DNA from: Pisolithus tinctorius
Lineage: Eukaryota > Basidiomycota > Agaricomycetes > Boletales > Pisolithaceae
Reading direction: 5' to 3'
Length of the DNA stretch: 64,000 nucleotides
Assembly: GCA_024663395.1 (NCBI GenBank)
Contig: JANFAH010000006.1
Span: 124,001 to 188,000, forward strand
The translations under genes and the position numbers were made by a program. Shown here piece after piece: positions 11,561 to 22,918 of this stretch. The stretch's first letter is position 1; each line of letters starts with the position of its first letter. The notes beneath the pieces were generated by a model, which ran no database searches, was not told the DNA's origin, and saw nothing but the letters and a program-made list of their open reading frames with translations.

Positions 11561-13924
11561 GAACGTGAACAGCCATCTTAGAACATGGGCGATGAAGTCT
11601 TGCCAAGTAGAGAATGCTCAGGCCAGACTTGGGGTTTTTGGATTGAATTGATATTTCAGGCATCATATCTGGGCGATCTCATCGCCTCTGATGTTCACCT
11701 GCAACCTACTATACTTTTCGCCCATGCCCTTACAAGCGTCACATGCGCATCGTCTTTTTCCAGCATGAGGCACTACTTGGTCATTAGCAGCAGTTGCTTT
11801 CTGTTGAACCGTATGTGCTACAGGTCGTATTTTAGTCAATAAACGAACACCGGAGTCGACTTGCCAAACAAGACCCCCAGATCAGTGACAGTCCTGGCCG
11901 TAGTAAGTTGATCATTTCGCTGGGGATATTGTGAACTTCGCAGTATCAAACGACATCATTGAAGAACTCCGGCAGGTCATGGGGTCATCCCGAGAATGTG
12001 GCTCTGTGGAGCAAGAACCACCTTCTGCGGCTACTGACCGTAGCCCAGAGCAGTCACAAGAAGTTAGCCCCCCTCCCCTTGCGCTGCGCACTTCGCTAAG
12101 GACGCTTAATTAGGACGACTAAATCATGCTTGCGCCTTCATGTCATCTTTTGCGGACTTGACTGAAGTGAACGCACTCAAAGCGAACATAGCCCCTGAGG
12201 TCTCAAGCAGAGTCAGTCCTCGGCATCCTCTTAGGATGCTCAAGAACAAGTCAGCTCCCATCGTCAATCGCTCACTATCGTTAGGCGCGGTTGTCATCCA
12301 CATATGGATGTGGCACAATTTTCTGCCACTGAACATGACATATACATTTCCTTACCCGTTTCCTCGTCCTGGACATGAGGGAACTCGAGATCTAGGAACG
12401 TTGGAGTAGGGAGGCTTGGGTTCGGAAGGCGAGGGCACAGCCATGTTGGGCTTAACAGATGAAGGTAGACGCGGACATGCACATGCTCAGTTAGATACAT
12501 CATCCTATGTCTTGCCTCGAACTCAGCTCACTACTCGTGAGGCTCTCTCCCACTGTTCCAATGTAAATGTCTTGATAGTCCATCACTAGTGCGTGTTGGG
12601 TTGGTGGCTTTAGTAGACTTGTCCTCGTCAGACCTTTCTGCCACAACAGCGTCCACACACCTTTCTAGACCACCAGAGCGTGACTGTCAGAAAGAAGATG
12701 GATTGTAAGATCCAAGCGACACGTAGTAATACCCGTTACATCACAACCACGTAAGTACTCTCGTACCTTGGGACAACACTTACACCAAACTTAGACGACC
12801 TACTTGATCTGACCAAAATACCATCCACCATCACGATCAGGAAGTTCTGGCTTTCAAATATGATTACCCCTTGTTCCTTGACCGCAGTAGTAGCTACACA
12901 TGTGGACACCTTGTAGCAAGGAAATGACTTCTGCAACCTACTGACATCACATGTCAGCATCTCCAATGGGATAGGCCTAGTGCTTTGAGAAGAGAAGTCA
13001 GTGTCTTCTTGATCGGAGACCGTGCAATGGCCAAGCTCCCGGGAAATCGTCGAACCATGACAAGTCTCAGGAGAGCTAACCTGAACTGGAGGGGCCAGCC
13101 GATGCATATGTATATAGATCATACGGGGACCTCAGGGCATGCTCTGTTTAGCCTGGTGCATGTGGTAAAATGACGCTGAGGCTCAGCACTCAGCCACCAC
13201 GGAGAGTCCGTACTGATCGACAAATAATGCATACGGTGAACCAGGTAAAAAAATAACTGAGCAATTAGTGTTACGGCCGAAACCGATGAGCTTCCAAGCA
13301 AGACGATCCCCGAGCGCATCAACCCAAGTGATGCTGAGCTGGCGGGAGTGATGATCTTCCTCATACCTATATCCCAGACAACGGGTCAACAATAACAAAG
13401 TCACACTTCAAAGTTTCATTGCCTAGATCGCAATCGTGTCAAGCATGAAGTGACTGAGCTTCAAGCAGACCACTTTGGAGCGTCCAAAAAAAAGGACACT
13501 ATTCGTCTTCAATGCAAATACTGGGTGTAGAGTTGTTGTCCAAGCTCTGATGCCATCACAGGACATTCATTGTGCTACACACAAGTGAAGATGGACTCGT
13601 ACTCTCCTTATCTAAGTGTCTATTTCTCGAGGGAGTCACTACCGGCGCATGCCCTCATCTCAATTTATGCGCTCCACTCCACTGACATCCCCACTATTGA
13701 TGACTGACTCTCATCACTCTTCCTGCATCTACTCCATGTCTCTTTCGGCGCAATACTCAAGTGCGGGCTTGGAATGCCTAGAGTGGCCGATAAACGAAGG
13801 GAACTCCAGATCAGTGGCACTCTAGGTTTTCATTTCTTCATCTGAGAAGATTGTGCCAGTGGAATGGGATCCACTACCTTCTGGACCTCGCCATGGACTG
13901 AGATAGTTAGTGCGTCTGAGTCTT
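11561..13924. other. Spacer between the inverted inhibitor genes
   Basis: About 2.4 kb with several open frames that look partly coding but belong to no family I know. On the plus strand, 11931-12113 contains EELRQVMGSSRECGSVEQEP. On the minus strand, 12124-12336 contains DLFLSILRGCRGLTLLETSG and 12736-13122 is a 128-codon frame. The leucine-rich minus frames might be remains of an F-box/LRR-type gene, which is a weak inference. No transposase or terminal repeats were seen. Confidence 0.35.
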
Positions 13925-14100
13925 TCATTTCCAACGCTGGACGCAACGCCATGTTACAGGCTTCCAATGTCTTCTGGACTCTGTCTGGTATGCCTGAGCA
14001 TTTCAGTTCAGATTGCGGGCGCAACACCATGACACACAATACTGAAATATAATGGGTGCGCCCGGATCTTTCAGCTCAGAAAGTGGACGCAACGCCCTAA
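13925..14100 (-). repeat. Three-copy degenerate tandem repeat
   Basis: Three units spaced 78 and 68 bases apart. Each carries a core resembling GGACGCAACGCC at 13939-13950, 14017-14028 and 14085-14096, followed by similar flanks. Read on the minus strand, each unit encodes a peptide like ALRPLSELKD or ALRPALEMKD. It could therefore be a relic of a repeat protein or a set of regulatory sites. It ends just upstream of the TATA box of the right-hand inhibitor gene. Confidence 0.5.
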
Positions 14101-14154
14101 GCCCGGAACCCTCATCACGTTCATTAATATTTTCCTTGACGCTCGGTCCCAGAG

Positions 14155-14160
14155 TATAAA
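14155..14160 (+). promoter_or_regulatory. TATA box, right inhibitor gene
   Basis: TATAAA in AGTATAAAAGGGA, 69 bases upstream of the start codon and shared with the left copy. Confidence 0.6.
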
Positions 14161-14223
14161 AGGGATGTGGACGGCTGCCCACATTCTGTAGAGTCAAGAC
14201 ACTGTCGATAACTCATACTCATC

Positions 14224-14856
14224 ATGCCAAACCCCCTCAGGCCAAGCAAGAATGCCATCATCTACTCCATGGTAGATGGCGAACCCTACGTTGGAATGCC
14301 CCCCACCAAACCTACCACTTTACCAGTCCTCCTTTATGCGAGGGATTCTGTCAAGGAGCCCCCCATGGTGAGATCGGCCTTGCATCCCACGCTCGAATAC
14401 ATCACCTAACAGTCTTGACAGTTCAATATGGAAAAAGTCGGAGATTGTACCTACGTGATTAGTGCCAGGGATTACAAGACACGGGAGGATCGTGGCCTTC
14501 TCATCGGATCCATGGAGGGAGAAGCTCAGAAGTGGTGCATCCAGTACACCGAACGTAATGACGCCTATATGTGAGTTAATCGGGGCCAACATCTATCCAC
14601 AACATAGTGCTTCATGTAAAATGACAATGTCCTAGCATTGCCAAAGAGAACGACCGTGGCGTTGGATGGGTCGCCCCGACGAACGAAGAAGAACGCAGAG
14701 AAGACCGTCAGGTAGAGTCTACGTGCCAATACGAGCGCAAAGATACTGAGCTTACATATGACCTTGTAGATCCTGGTCAGGCAGCTCATCGTCGGACCAT
14801 CCGAGCCACCTTTCTATCCTTCGAACCAGTTGTTCAGGTTCAAGTATCAGGAGTGA
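14224..14856 (+). CDS. I66-like beta-trefoil protease inhibitor, right copy
   Basis: Paralogue of the gene at 10824-11453, transcribed away from it. Exons: 14224-14367, 14422-14570, 14636-14711, 14770-14856, giving 151 residues. It opens MPNPLRPSKNAIIYSM, has VGDCTYVISARDYKTRED in the second beta-trefoil unit and GVGWVAPTNEEE in the third. It ends QLIVGPSEPPFYPSNQLF plus a short tail. The splice sites are identical in position to those of the left copy, and the branch site CTAAC is visible in the first intron. The proposed role is inhibition of foreign serine proteases; the reactive loop cannot be located by eye. Cys at about residue 57 is Arg in the left copy (VGDC versus VGDR). No defect was found. 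Confidence 0.7.
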
Positions 14857-15428
14857 TTAGGAGGTTGAATAGGTTGTGTATACGAAGGCCAAAGTGCCAA
14901 GGTCTGCAATGTTGTTTGAAGTGTGTTGGTGATGTGTGCTAGTGTAGGATACGAAAAATCCAAGTGTAAGCGTAGTTCCTGCGAGTACCAACGCGCATGA
15001 AAGTCGTTGGAGGATGTTATCTGCCAACCAGTGGCTGAGACGATTCAGGTTCAGCGTCATTTCTCCGTATGCACTGGCCAGGACGTCCTGAACTATCCCG
15101 CGAGCGATATAATCTGAATTTAGATCGCGGGACCGGGCTTTAGCACGATTAATTTTAGAGGAGCAACTCAATCGAAGGCCGGGTTCTGGAGAAGGAGTGG
15201 CGGTCTCGAGGGGATGAACACAATGAACGTCACCTTGCCGATGGTCCTTTGCAGATCTACGTCAGTCACGAAGTCGACCTTGAACGCAATGGAGCAAGCA
15301 CAGTCAGTACCATTCAGCGCGTGAACTCACCGTCTCACGTGACTATATGCGTCTCGACTCTCAAATCATTCTCCGCTCCCAATACCTTCTCTTCTCTTAC
15401 CACCAAAGTATCTTGTGTGTAAAATACG
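14857..15428. other. Intergenic, inhibitor 3' flank and DMC1 5' region
   Basis: The first 220 bases are the end of the duplicated arm. The rest is the DMC1 upstream region. No TATA box or other element was recognised with confidence. Confidence 0.5.
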
Positions 15429-17440
15429 ATGGCCCCTCGCCGTACAGCTCCAGAGGGAAGCATGCCTCCGCCGAGTCGCGCCTCCTCACCACCTATAGAG
15501 CAGATTGGGGAGGTGACACGAGTCTTGTCTGCTGACTACAAGATTCATAGCTAACCGTATCTAGGCCCCGTTTTTTGACAACATTGACGAACTGCAGCAG
15601 CATGTGTGTCCGTGTCGACACGAGACTGAATGACCGTCCTAATTGAAAGCAGGGAATCAACATGCAGGACATCCTCAAGCTCAAGGTAACGCATATACGT
15701 GTCTGAAGTGCTGCCTAACGCGTCTTTAAGGGCGCTGCTATCAACACCGTGTCTGGAGTGGTTATGACGACACGTAGAAATCTTTTAAAGATTAAGGTTT
15801 GCTGTTCCTCCTCCATTGTGCGGTTTGATACATGGCGTAGTCAGGGTATGTCAGAAGCGAAGGTAGAAAAGATCAAGGTAAGCACGCAGTGCGCACACAA
15901 GTAAACTTGTAGGCAGAGGTACTTAGTTTTTTGACGTAGGAAGCCGCGCAGAAGATCACGGTAGCCGTTGGTTGCACTTCATGCTCACCGTCTCGCTGAC
16001 AGCTGGCAGGGCTCCTCTTTCGCGACGGGGATTGAGATCCAGGATCGTCGGCGGCGCGTGCTCGTTATCAGCACAGGTAGTAAATCTGTCGACTCTATTC
16101 TTGGCGGTAAGGAGAGGTTATATAAATAAGACTGAAGACTGGGATAAATAGGCTTCTCTCAGGCGGACTCACGTCGCAGTCTATAACTGAAGGTTCGTGT
16201 ATCTCGAGCTTTAATAGGGGTAATTTGACTGGGATATAGTCTATGGTGAGTATCGCACAGGGAAGACTCAATTGGCCCACACAATGTGTGTGGTGGCCCA
16301 ATTGCCACCAGATCTCGGCGGCGCATCTGGAAAGGTACGTCTAGTAGAATGATTTGAGGACTAACACTAAGGAGAGAAGGTCGCATACATCGATACAGAA
16401 GGTGCGACCCATACCCTCTCAAGCGATTTGAACGACGTTGACCAGTCCCAAGGCACTTTTCGTCCAGACCGTATAAGGGCAATTGCAGACAGGTTTGGCG
16501 TCGACGGCAGCATGGCTCTGGAGAATATCCTCTATGGTGGTTCCCTACGTCCTGCATCCCAGTGGTGGCTGACTTCCCCTGCAAGCTCGTGCATTCAACA
16601 GTGAACACCAGGTTTGTCGTACTTGTCTTTGGCGCATCTGACTTATATAGATGTGGTTAGATGGAACTTATCAACGAATGTTCTATGCGCTTTGCAGAGG
16701 ACAAGGACTTCCGACTGATTGTAAGGAACACCAACCGCCCGCATATTAGCACTGACTTATCCAGATTGTCGATTCTATCATGGCTCTTTTCAGAGTTGAT
16801 TACTCTGGGAGAGGAGAACTAAGTGAAAGACAACAAAAGGTGCGTACTGACACTAACAGAAATTCTCAGTGAACGCCAACCACGACACCCAGCTGGCACA
16901 GGTGAGAGCAGCGGGCACAGGTTACCCTTAAGCTCACTTCGGCTTCAGATGCTCTCAAAACTAGTGAAGCTGTCTGAGGAATATAATGTACGCGAACACT
17001 CACCGAAATGCTTAGATGTTCGATTGCTCTTCCTGCAGATCGCGGTGCTGATCACGAACCAAGTACAAGGTAATGCCCAATAAACTGTCTATCGTAATCA
17101 CCCCATAAACCTTCTTTTACAGCTGATCCCGGAGCAACCATGACTTTCGTAGCAGGTGGTGCGCTGAAACCCGTGGGTGGACACATCTTGTCCCACGCTT
17201 CCGCGACCCGGATTTTCTTGCGCAAAGGTGAGAAACAGCGCCGCCGCAGCCTGCCAAAAACTTTGGTAGTGGACTTCATGAATCAGTTTCCAATGATCCT
17301 TCCCGTCTATATAACCAACTAATTGTGCGCGTGGTTCAGGTCGAGCGGAGGAACGCGTCGCCAAACTTGTAGATAGCCCTGATAGACCCGAGAGTGAGGC
17401 CTCTTATAAGTTGGAGGAAGGGGGGTGGTCAGACGCCTAG
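15429..17440 (+). CDS. DMC1: Meiotic recombinase DMC1
   Basis: RecA/RAD51-family ATPase that forms nucleoprotein filaments and performs interhomologue strand exchange in meiosis. My 19 exons: 15429-15512, 15565-15603, 15653-15685, 15731-15796, 15845-15877, 15940-15960, 16010-16106, 16163-16192, 16240-16334, 16380-16401, 16453-16536, 16586-16611, 16661-16720, 16765-16839, 16893-16901, 16949-16987, 17039-17069, 17123-17227, 17340-17440. They encode 349 residues, the normal DMC1 length. Present: the N-terminal helix-hairpin-helix region ([14 protein letters not shown]), Walker A GEYRTGKT at about residues 137-144 (family usually GEFRTGKT), Walker B LIIVDS at about 229-234, and the loop-2 region [14 protein letters not shown]. 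The DMC1-type ending [20 protein letters not shown], then [12 protein letters not shown], is also present. One exon is only 9 bases (CTGGCACAG, LAQ). The reading frame is unbroken, so the organism should be meiotically competent at this locus. Confidence 0.95.
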
Positions 17441-18957
17441 GGTTGCCTTCCAAACCCGCATGACATGGACTGGAAAGTACGTGATTTTCGATCGTTGGGA
17501 GATGATTGCCCCGTCGTTTCCATCACATCAGCGAACGCTCTCCCCCTTCACTTGTAGATTAGATGAATGTGCCGTAAATCAGGGACGGTACCAAGTTGTT
17601 GATCTTGTTTATCATTGGGATGCCATCGTCTCCCTGCGTAAAGCCTGATTATTCATAGTATTCCGCACGTTCAGCGGCGTTTAACTTACACCGCAGGAGA
17701 CTCGAGGTCAGTGGAATGTGTTGCTACAAACTATCAGGAATGCAACCGAATGGCACAGAGACGAAACTGAAACACAGTCATCTTCGCACTGGACACCGGT
17801 GATCGCTAGCTTAGTTCTCGCCTGAAGCACAACAAGAGACTTCCCAGTCATGCATAGCGCGCCAGTGCGGGTAACCCGGCAGAGCCTGCACGCCGATCAG
17901 TGAAACCACAGCCCATGTATCGTACTACCTACCAGCGGGATTCATGACACAGATGGGTTACAAGTGTGCTGAGTGATCGTTGCGCTGACTGACTCCAACG
18001 TGGAGTGACCTGATCGCATCTGCGATGGGATAAAACCAGGTTCGGAGACGTGTCCGTGGATCCTCTTGCACATGAATCGTATTTCCACTACCACTGACGC
18101 TGATAGGACTGCCGACCCGTCCCTGATAATGCCATTCTTGCTACGTTCGCATGGCCTGGCAGCTTTTTTTTGCAGGGGTGAGATAGTCTTCTGCATCTCG
18201 GCGGATGCATTTGAATTTGAAAATTGGGACGAACCAAGGACGAACCCAACTAAGAAGGTAATACATCATCTTGCGACTCTCGTCAACAGGCACGCGGACT
18301 TGGGCAATAAGAACGATAGCACATGCTACGCCGGCGACTCCAGTTCTTCGCTCATGTGCTTTCGCGGTGTCTTCGCGCGTGGTCCTCCAACCATGCAGGT
18401 GTGTTGATGATTCCTTGCCAGTCCGAGCAAGCTGACGCCACACAGTAAGGTGACAATCTCAGTCCTTGACGCACATCATTCAGCCCTCGTAACGTCCGAG
18501 TAGTCCCACATACGTGACGTGAAGCTCGCAGGCTGTGCCATGTTACCACACGAGGGTGAGTCGAAGGTGGGTGTACTGAGTGCGACATGTCCTCAACTGG
18601 CCTGCTCCGGATTTGGCAGCGCTGTGCGTCGCAATGTGATTATTACCCAGTCAGCCTGTTTCTGCTTTGATTCGCCACTGTCGTGCATTCACATCTTCCG
18701 CGTCGGTCGACCACTTACTATGTAGACTAACGACATCCGGATGAGCCGAAACTGCTGCGAAGATCGCCGCAATCGGGCTCTCCCACAGTACGGTAACCGA
18801 TGGCGGCCTAACGCATACTTCAGGATGTGTGATGCTCTGATCCGTGCGCTCGTTCCCACCTCTCTCTTCTCCGTTAGATATTAGACCATCCTCTGTGGAG
18901 GGCATTCCACTCCTTCAGCAACTCACTTCCACTCGTTAAGAACTCGCGCGACTAGGC
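17441..18957. other. Tract with orphan exon-like pieces
   Basis: Between DMC1 and the S28 peptidase. Some plus-strand pieces look like exons. 17700-17824 follows a CAG acceptor and reads RGQWNVLLQTIRNATEWHRD to a stop. 18176-18257 reads GEIVFCISADAFEFENWDEP and ends at an AAG/GTAATA donor. I could not assemble them into one frame or name a family, so a small uncharacterised spliced gene or a decayed one is possible. Confidence 0.35.
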
Positions 18958-21157
18958 ATGGCTCGCGCCTTCGTCATGGCTGCACTTCTCGCAGCCTGCG
19001 CCCATGCCGCCGTCCCTAACGCCATGTTACGTGCCGTCCCCGCACTCCCGCCCATCACCGCAGAAGAGGGACTTCGCACTACACCAAACGGCACGACGGT
19101 CCCGTCTCTCAACACTGTTTATATCTTCGACCAGCTCATCGACCACACGAACCCTAGTCTGGGGACATTTAAACAGCGTTACTGGATGGACTGGGAGTAC
19201 TACAAACCTGGTGTGTTTCTGTCCTCGAGGCGCTCCAAGCTGTTTTTCATGCATAGCGACTGTGCAGGAGGCCCCATCATCTTCATGACGCCGGGCGAGG
19301 CCAATGCCCAAAGTCAGTTTCTTATTTTCAATTTGGCCACCTTGATGAGCATGGAACTTTCGGCTGCTAGACTATACTGGCTACCTTACCAATTCCACCA
19401 TCAACGGACTAATAGCACAACAACAAAATGGCGCCACCGTTCTCATCGAGCACCGGTTCTTCGGTCTATCCAATCCTTACCCTAATCTCTCGTCTCAATC
19501 TCTTGCTTTCCTTACCATACAACAAGCTATTGATGACTTGGTATACTTTGCTCAACAAGCCAACCTCCCTATGCCCGGCGGTGACAATGTCAAACCCAAC
19601 ACCACCCCATGGATTCTCATTGGTGGGAGTTACTCTGGTGCGTTCGGTTTCCACACTTCGCATGGGTCGGAAGCCGAGGTCGCGAGCAGGTGCACTGACG
19701 GCCTGGACAATGGTCAAGTAAGCCATTTGGTTTGCTCTATTTGGTCTAGAAACTAATTTTGGGTAAGCCGACCTGGGATCTTCTATGCCGGATATTCGTC
19801 GTCAGGCGTCGTAGAAGCCATCACGTCAGTGACTCCCGATCCTTGCCACGTGACAACTTTCTAATGGCGCATTCATATCCTTATGGCCCTTCCATAGGAA
19901 CTATTGGGCATACTTTAAACCTATACAAGAATACATGCCTCAGAACTGCTCGGCCGATGTCCAAAGGGTTATTGCTTACTTAGATGGATTATACGCTGCA
20001 AACGATACCCAGAAGCTCCAGGAACTCAAATCAGCGTTTGGGCTCGGCGGGCTATCACACATCGATGATTTTGCGGCTGCCCGTAAGATTTGCCCACGGC
20101 TTCCTGAGATGTGATGCATGCTGATAATGATCTCCCCGCTACAGTGCAGTATAACCTCCTTGACTGGCAAGAGCTTACGCCATTCATAGGTCCTGGAGCA
20201 ATGTTCTTCCAGTTCTGCGATGCACTCGAAGTCAAGGACGGCCAGATTGCAGGTCCTGGTGGTTGGGGTCTCGAAAACGCGATCCAATCGTGGGGCGGGT
20301 TCTGGAACAGTACATATTACCAGCACGGTCAGCCATTCTTCTGGCTCGTTTTCAGAATTCAGTAAGGTTGATGCTTATCTTTCTAGTGTGTGGCGACGTG
20401 GATGCTGAGTATGTCGTTGCACTCGATCTCGTTCGGATGCACACTATAATCCCACAACTACCTTGTACAGAACGTGTCTCGGAACCTACAACACAAGCCA
20501 ATCATACTGGACTAGCACCGCCATCAACAACACCGCGCGTTCGTGGCTCTGGATAGTGTAAGTTGCTCCTGTACGCCACACGTTGAACCCTATTGCACTG
20601 TGTACAGGTGCAACCAAGTGGGATTTTACCTAGGAGGACCCCCTGTTGGCCAACCTGCAATTGCGAGTCGCATCCTCACACCGGAGTACTCTGAGGTAGA
20701 TCGCCTTTCCTCCAACTAAGTATGTTGCTTGTGGTGATGAACGCGCGGTCGATAGCGGCAATGTGTCAATATGTTCCCTCAGAAATTCAGCTCCCCTCCT
20801 CAACCTGCAGCCGCGCAAGTCGATGAGGAATATGAAGGATGGGGTGTCGAAGTCGATAGACTCTTCTTCGCAAATGGACAACGTACGTCTTATTTTACTA
20901 ATTCTAATTCCACCTACCTCTGGCGTTAATCCTGATGTGCATATCAACACACAGGCGATCCCTGGCGTGAAGTCACCGTTTCCTCGGATTTCATTTACAA
21001 GGCCAGTACGGACACGCAACCAATCTACGTGGGAAATGGCTTTCACTCTTCTGATTTGATCGTGGAGAGTGGTGTCGTCGACGCTTCTATCGCAAAGGTG
21101 CAATCTGCGGCTCTTGGCTATATGAAGACGTGGTTGGCAAGTTGGACGCCATCCTGA
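18958..21157 (+). CDS. Secreted S28 serine carboxypeptidase-like protease
   Basis: Peptidase of family S28 (lysosomal Pro-X carboxypeptidase/prolyl endoprotease type), expected to cleave next to proline in an acidic extracellular or vacuolar setting. Exons: 18958-19210, 19268-19312, 19371-19637, 19690-19717, 19768-19824, 19898-20082, 20145-20327, 20387-20408, 20471-20557, 20608-20695, 20783-20882, 20955-21157, giving 505 residues. The N-terminus is a signal peptide (MARAFVMAALLAACAHA). Visible motifs are GPIIFMTPGEAN, IEHRFFGLSNP and the nucleophile GGSYSG (Ser at about 186). YAGYSSSGVVEAI, the Asp in RDPW (about 440) and the His in GNGFHSSD (about 469) follow. The Ser-Asp-His triad spacing matches the family. 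Several N-glycosylation sequons (NST, NNT, NDT) fit secretion. The gene appears intact; a few exon borders (22- and 28-base exons) rest on frame and family pattern only. Confidence 0.9.
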
Positions 21158-21559
21158 GCCGTAGTCGCGAATGGAACTATTTGACACTAGAAGTATATTC
21201 GCATTTCATACATTATTAGGTAGCTTTGGAAGGGAAACAAGTCTGGCCAGAGGTAAAGACACTGCCAGAAACTACCAAGAAATTGGATCCACGTCGCCGT
21301 TGCACAAGGAAGCAATACTGCTACAAGTAGGGATGTTTCGAGAGATGATAAAAACACAACGGGGACCAAGACACTGCATTTAAAGAACCATGGGAGAAAT
21401 ATTGGATGGTGGAGGGGAACGGTAGGTTGCAGAGGGTAGAAAGATTATTACTTGACTGGCTGAAGGGAACACCGGAAATTCAAAACAAGAAAAGAGCGAA
21501 AACCAAATTCGAATCCGTACCATAACAATACGACATTCTCAGATCATGCCGCCGCAGGC
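21158..21559. other. Convergent 3' intergenic region
   Basis: About 400 bases between the S28 peptidase stop and the stop of the minus-strand C2H2 gene. It is A-rich on the plus strand, as expected for two 3' UTRs. No other element was seen. Confidence 0.5.
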
Positions 21560-22603
21560 CTATTTTTGTTTTTTGAGTCCTTGTCCGGACTTTTTCTTCC
21601 CTTTGGGCTTGAAGTGAGCGTCGTAGTGATACTTGCAGTTGTCACGTCGACTGAACGTTTTATTACAAGTGGGATACCCGCAGGCGTATGCTATGTGATG
21701 AACATTCTTTAGTATACGAATCGTTTCCAACAAAATTGATGGACCTACGTTTCGCAACGGAGTGGAGAGTTGCGATATGTCTTTTGACGTGTTCTCCACG
21801 ACAGAACCAACAATCACACATCTTGCATTTGATCTTCCTGGTTGGATCCGGAGATACGTCTCCTTCGCTTACGGGCACCTTCCGACCACGGGATTTCCTT
21901 GTGACCGGGGTCGGAGGGTCGGCGGGCAGGCTATCGGATCTACGTTCGTGTTGACTACCATCTGCACTGGAGGAGGAATTCCCTGGAAGCAATGAACGGA
22001 AGTACAAGGTAGCATCTGTCAATGTGACTCACCCCCATCGTTGTCGCTCTCGGTCACCATGGGTAAAGCAGAGGACGAGGGTTGGGGTTGGACATAGGAT
22101 GACATAGAAAAATGGTCAGCGGGAAACCCTCCCCCATAGGCCGTGGGCATCGCGTCGTAATTTGGCTTGTTGATGGCCGGGTGTGCGTACTCGTCCACCT
22201 CAAAGGTTTGGTCTCGGCTTAGCTCTGATTCGCTCAGCAAAAGTACGGAAAAATCGTTATACTCGTTGGCATCGTTCCCAGAAGCGTATGGTGTCATGGT
22301 AGGTGTGAACGGAAAGAGAGAGTACTCATCCATGCCGATGGGGGTCTCAGCGGGAAAAGTAAATGGAGGGTGTGTGAACTCTGGGGTGGAGTCAATTGGC
22401 AGGCTGAGTGAAAGATCGTCGGGGGATAGAAGTGAATCCGGGAGAGGCAGAAGAGTATCTGAGAAAGATAGTGTAAAATTTTGTGTGGATGACGATAGCT
22501 GAGTGTTCAAGGGCTGTGTACAGATAATACTGGAGTCAGACTCTTCATCCTCGTCATAGAACATGTCGGAGGGTGGTGAGGGAGCATTTGTATCGCGCGA
22601 CAT
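21560..22603 (-). CDS. C2H2 zinc finger transcription factor
   Basis: Two-finger C2H2 protein of 311 residues, presumably a nuclear DNA-binding regulator. Minus-strand exons: 22603-22033, 21982-21749, 21690-21560. The first 190 residues are Ser/Pro-rich and acidic (PPSDMFYDEDEESDSS and similar), a typical activation region. A basic patch with RKSRGRK precedes finger 1 (C243, C246, H259, H264; motif CKMCDCWFCRGEHVKRH). Finger 2 is C272, C277, H290, H294 (motif YACGYPTCNKTFSRRDN), reached through the conserved linker-like HSVAKPY across an intron. The C-terminal tail is lysine-rich. The first ATG after an in-frame upstream stretch lacking ATG was taken as the start. The gene is divergently transcribed from the Opi1-like gene. 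Target genes cannot be inferred. Confidence 0.8.
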
Positions 22604-22918
22604 GGCTAGACGAGGTGATGGTAAGAGAGAAAGAAATTCCCCCAACGTACCTTGAGGGGACTGAGCTACTTTAAATACTGTCCGATTTGTTTTTGGTTGC
22701 ACTCAGGCCTGCCGGGCCATACACGAAGATGACATCTAGGGGAATTACCATATATGGTAGTGTGCCAAATCGACCACTTACGGCACTCAACAACATACGC
22801 AAAAAGAAACACGTGAAATTCGTCATTGGGGGGAACCTGCACGTGTCTGCGCCGTATCCTTGCCCTCCTCCTTGTTATCGACCTTGCCAACTACCTGTAG
22901 TAGGGTTCGTGAACGGTA
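22604..22918. promoter_or_regulatory. Shared divergent promoter
   Basis: 315 bases separate the start codons of the minus-strand C2H2 gene and the plus-strand Opi1-like gene, so the two must share upstream control sequence. No canonical TATA was identified. No inositol-responsive UAS (CATGTGAAAT-like) could be called with confidence, although CACGTG-like segments (ACACGTGAAATTC at about 22810) are present. Confidence 0.45.

Larger units (their letters stand above)
14125..15080 (+). repeat. Inverted duplication, right arm
   Basis: Reverse-complement partner of 10612-11560, carrying the second inhibitor gene. Similarity begins just upstream of the TATA box and extends about 220 bases past the stop codon. 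Confidence 0.85.
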
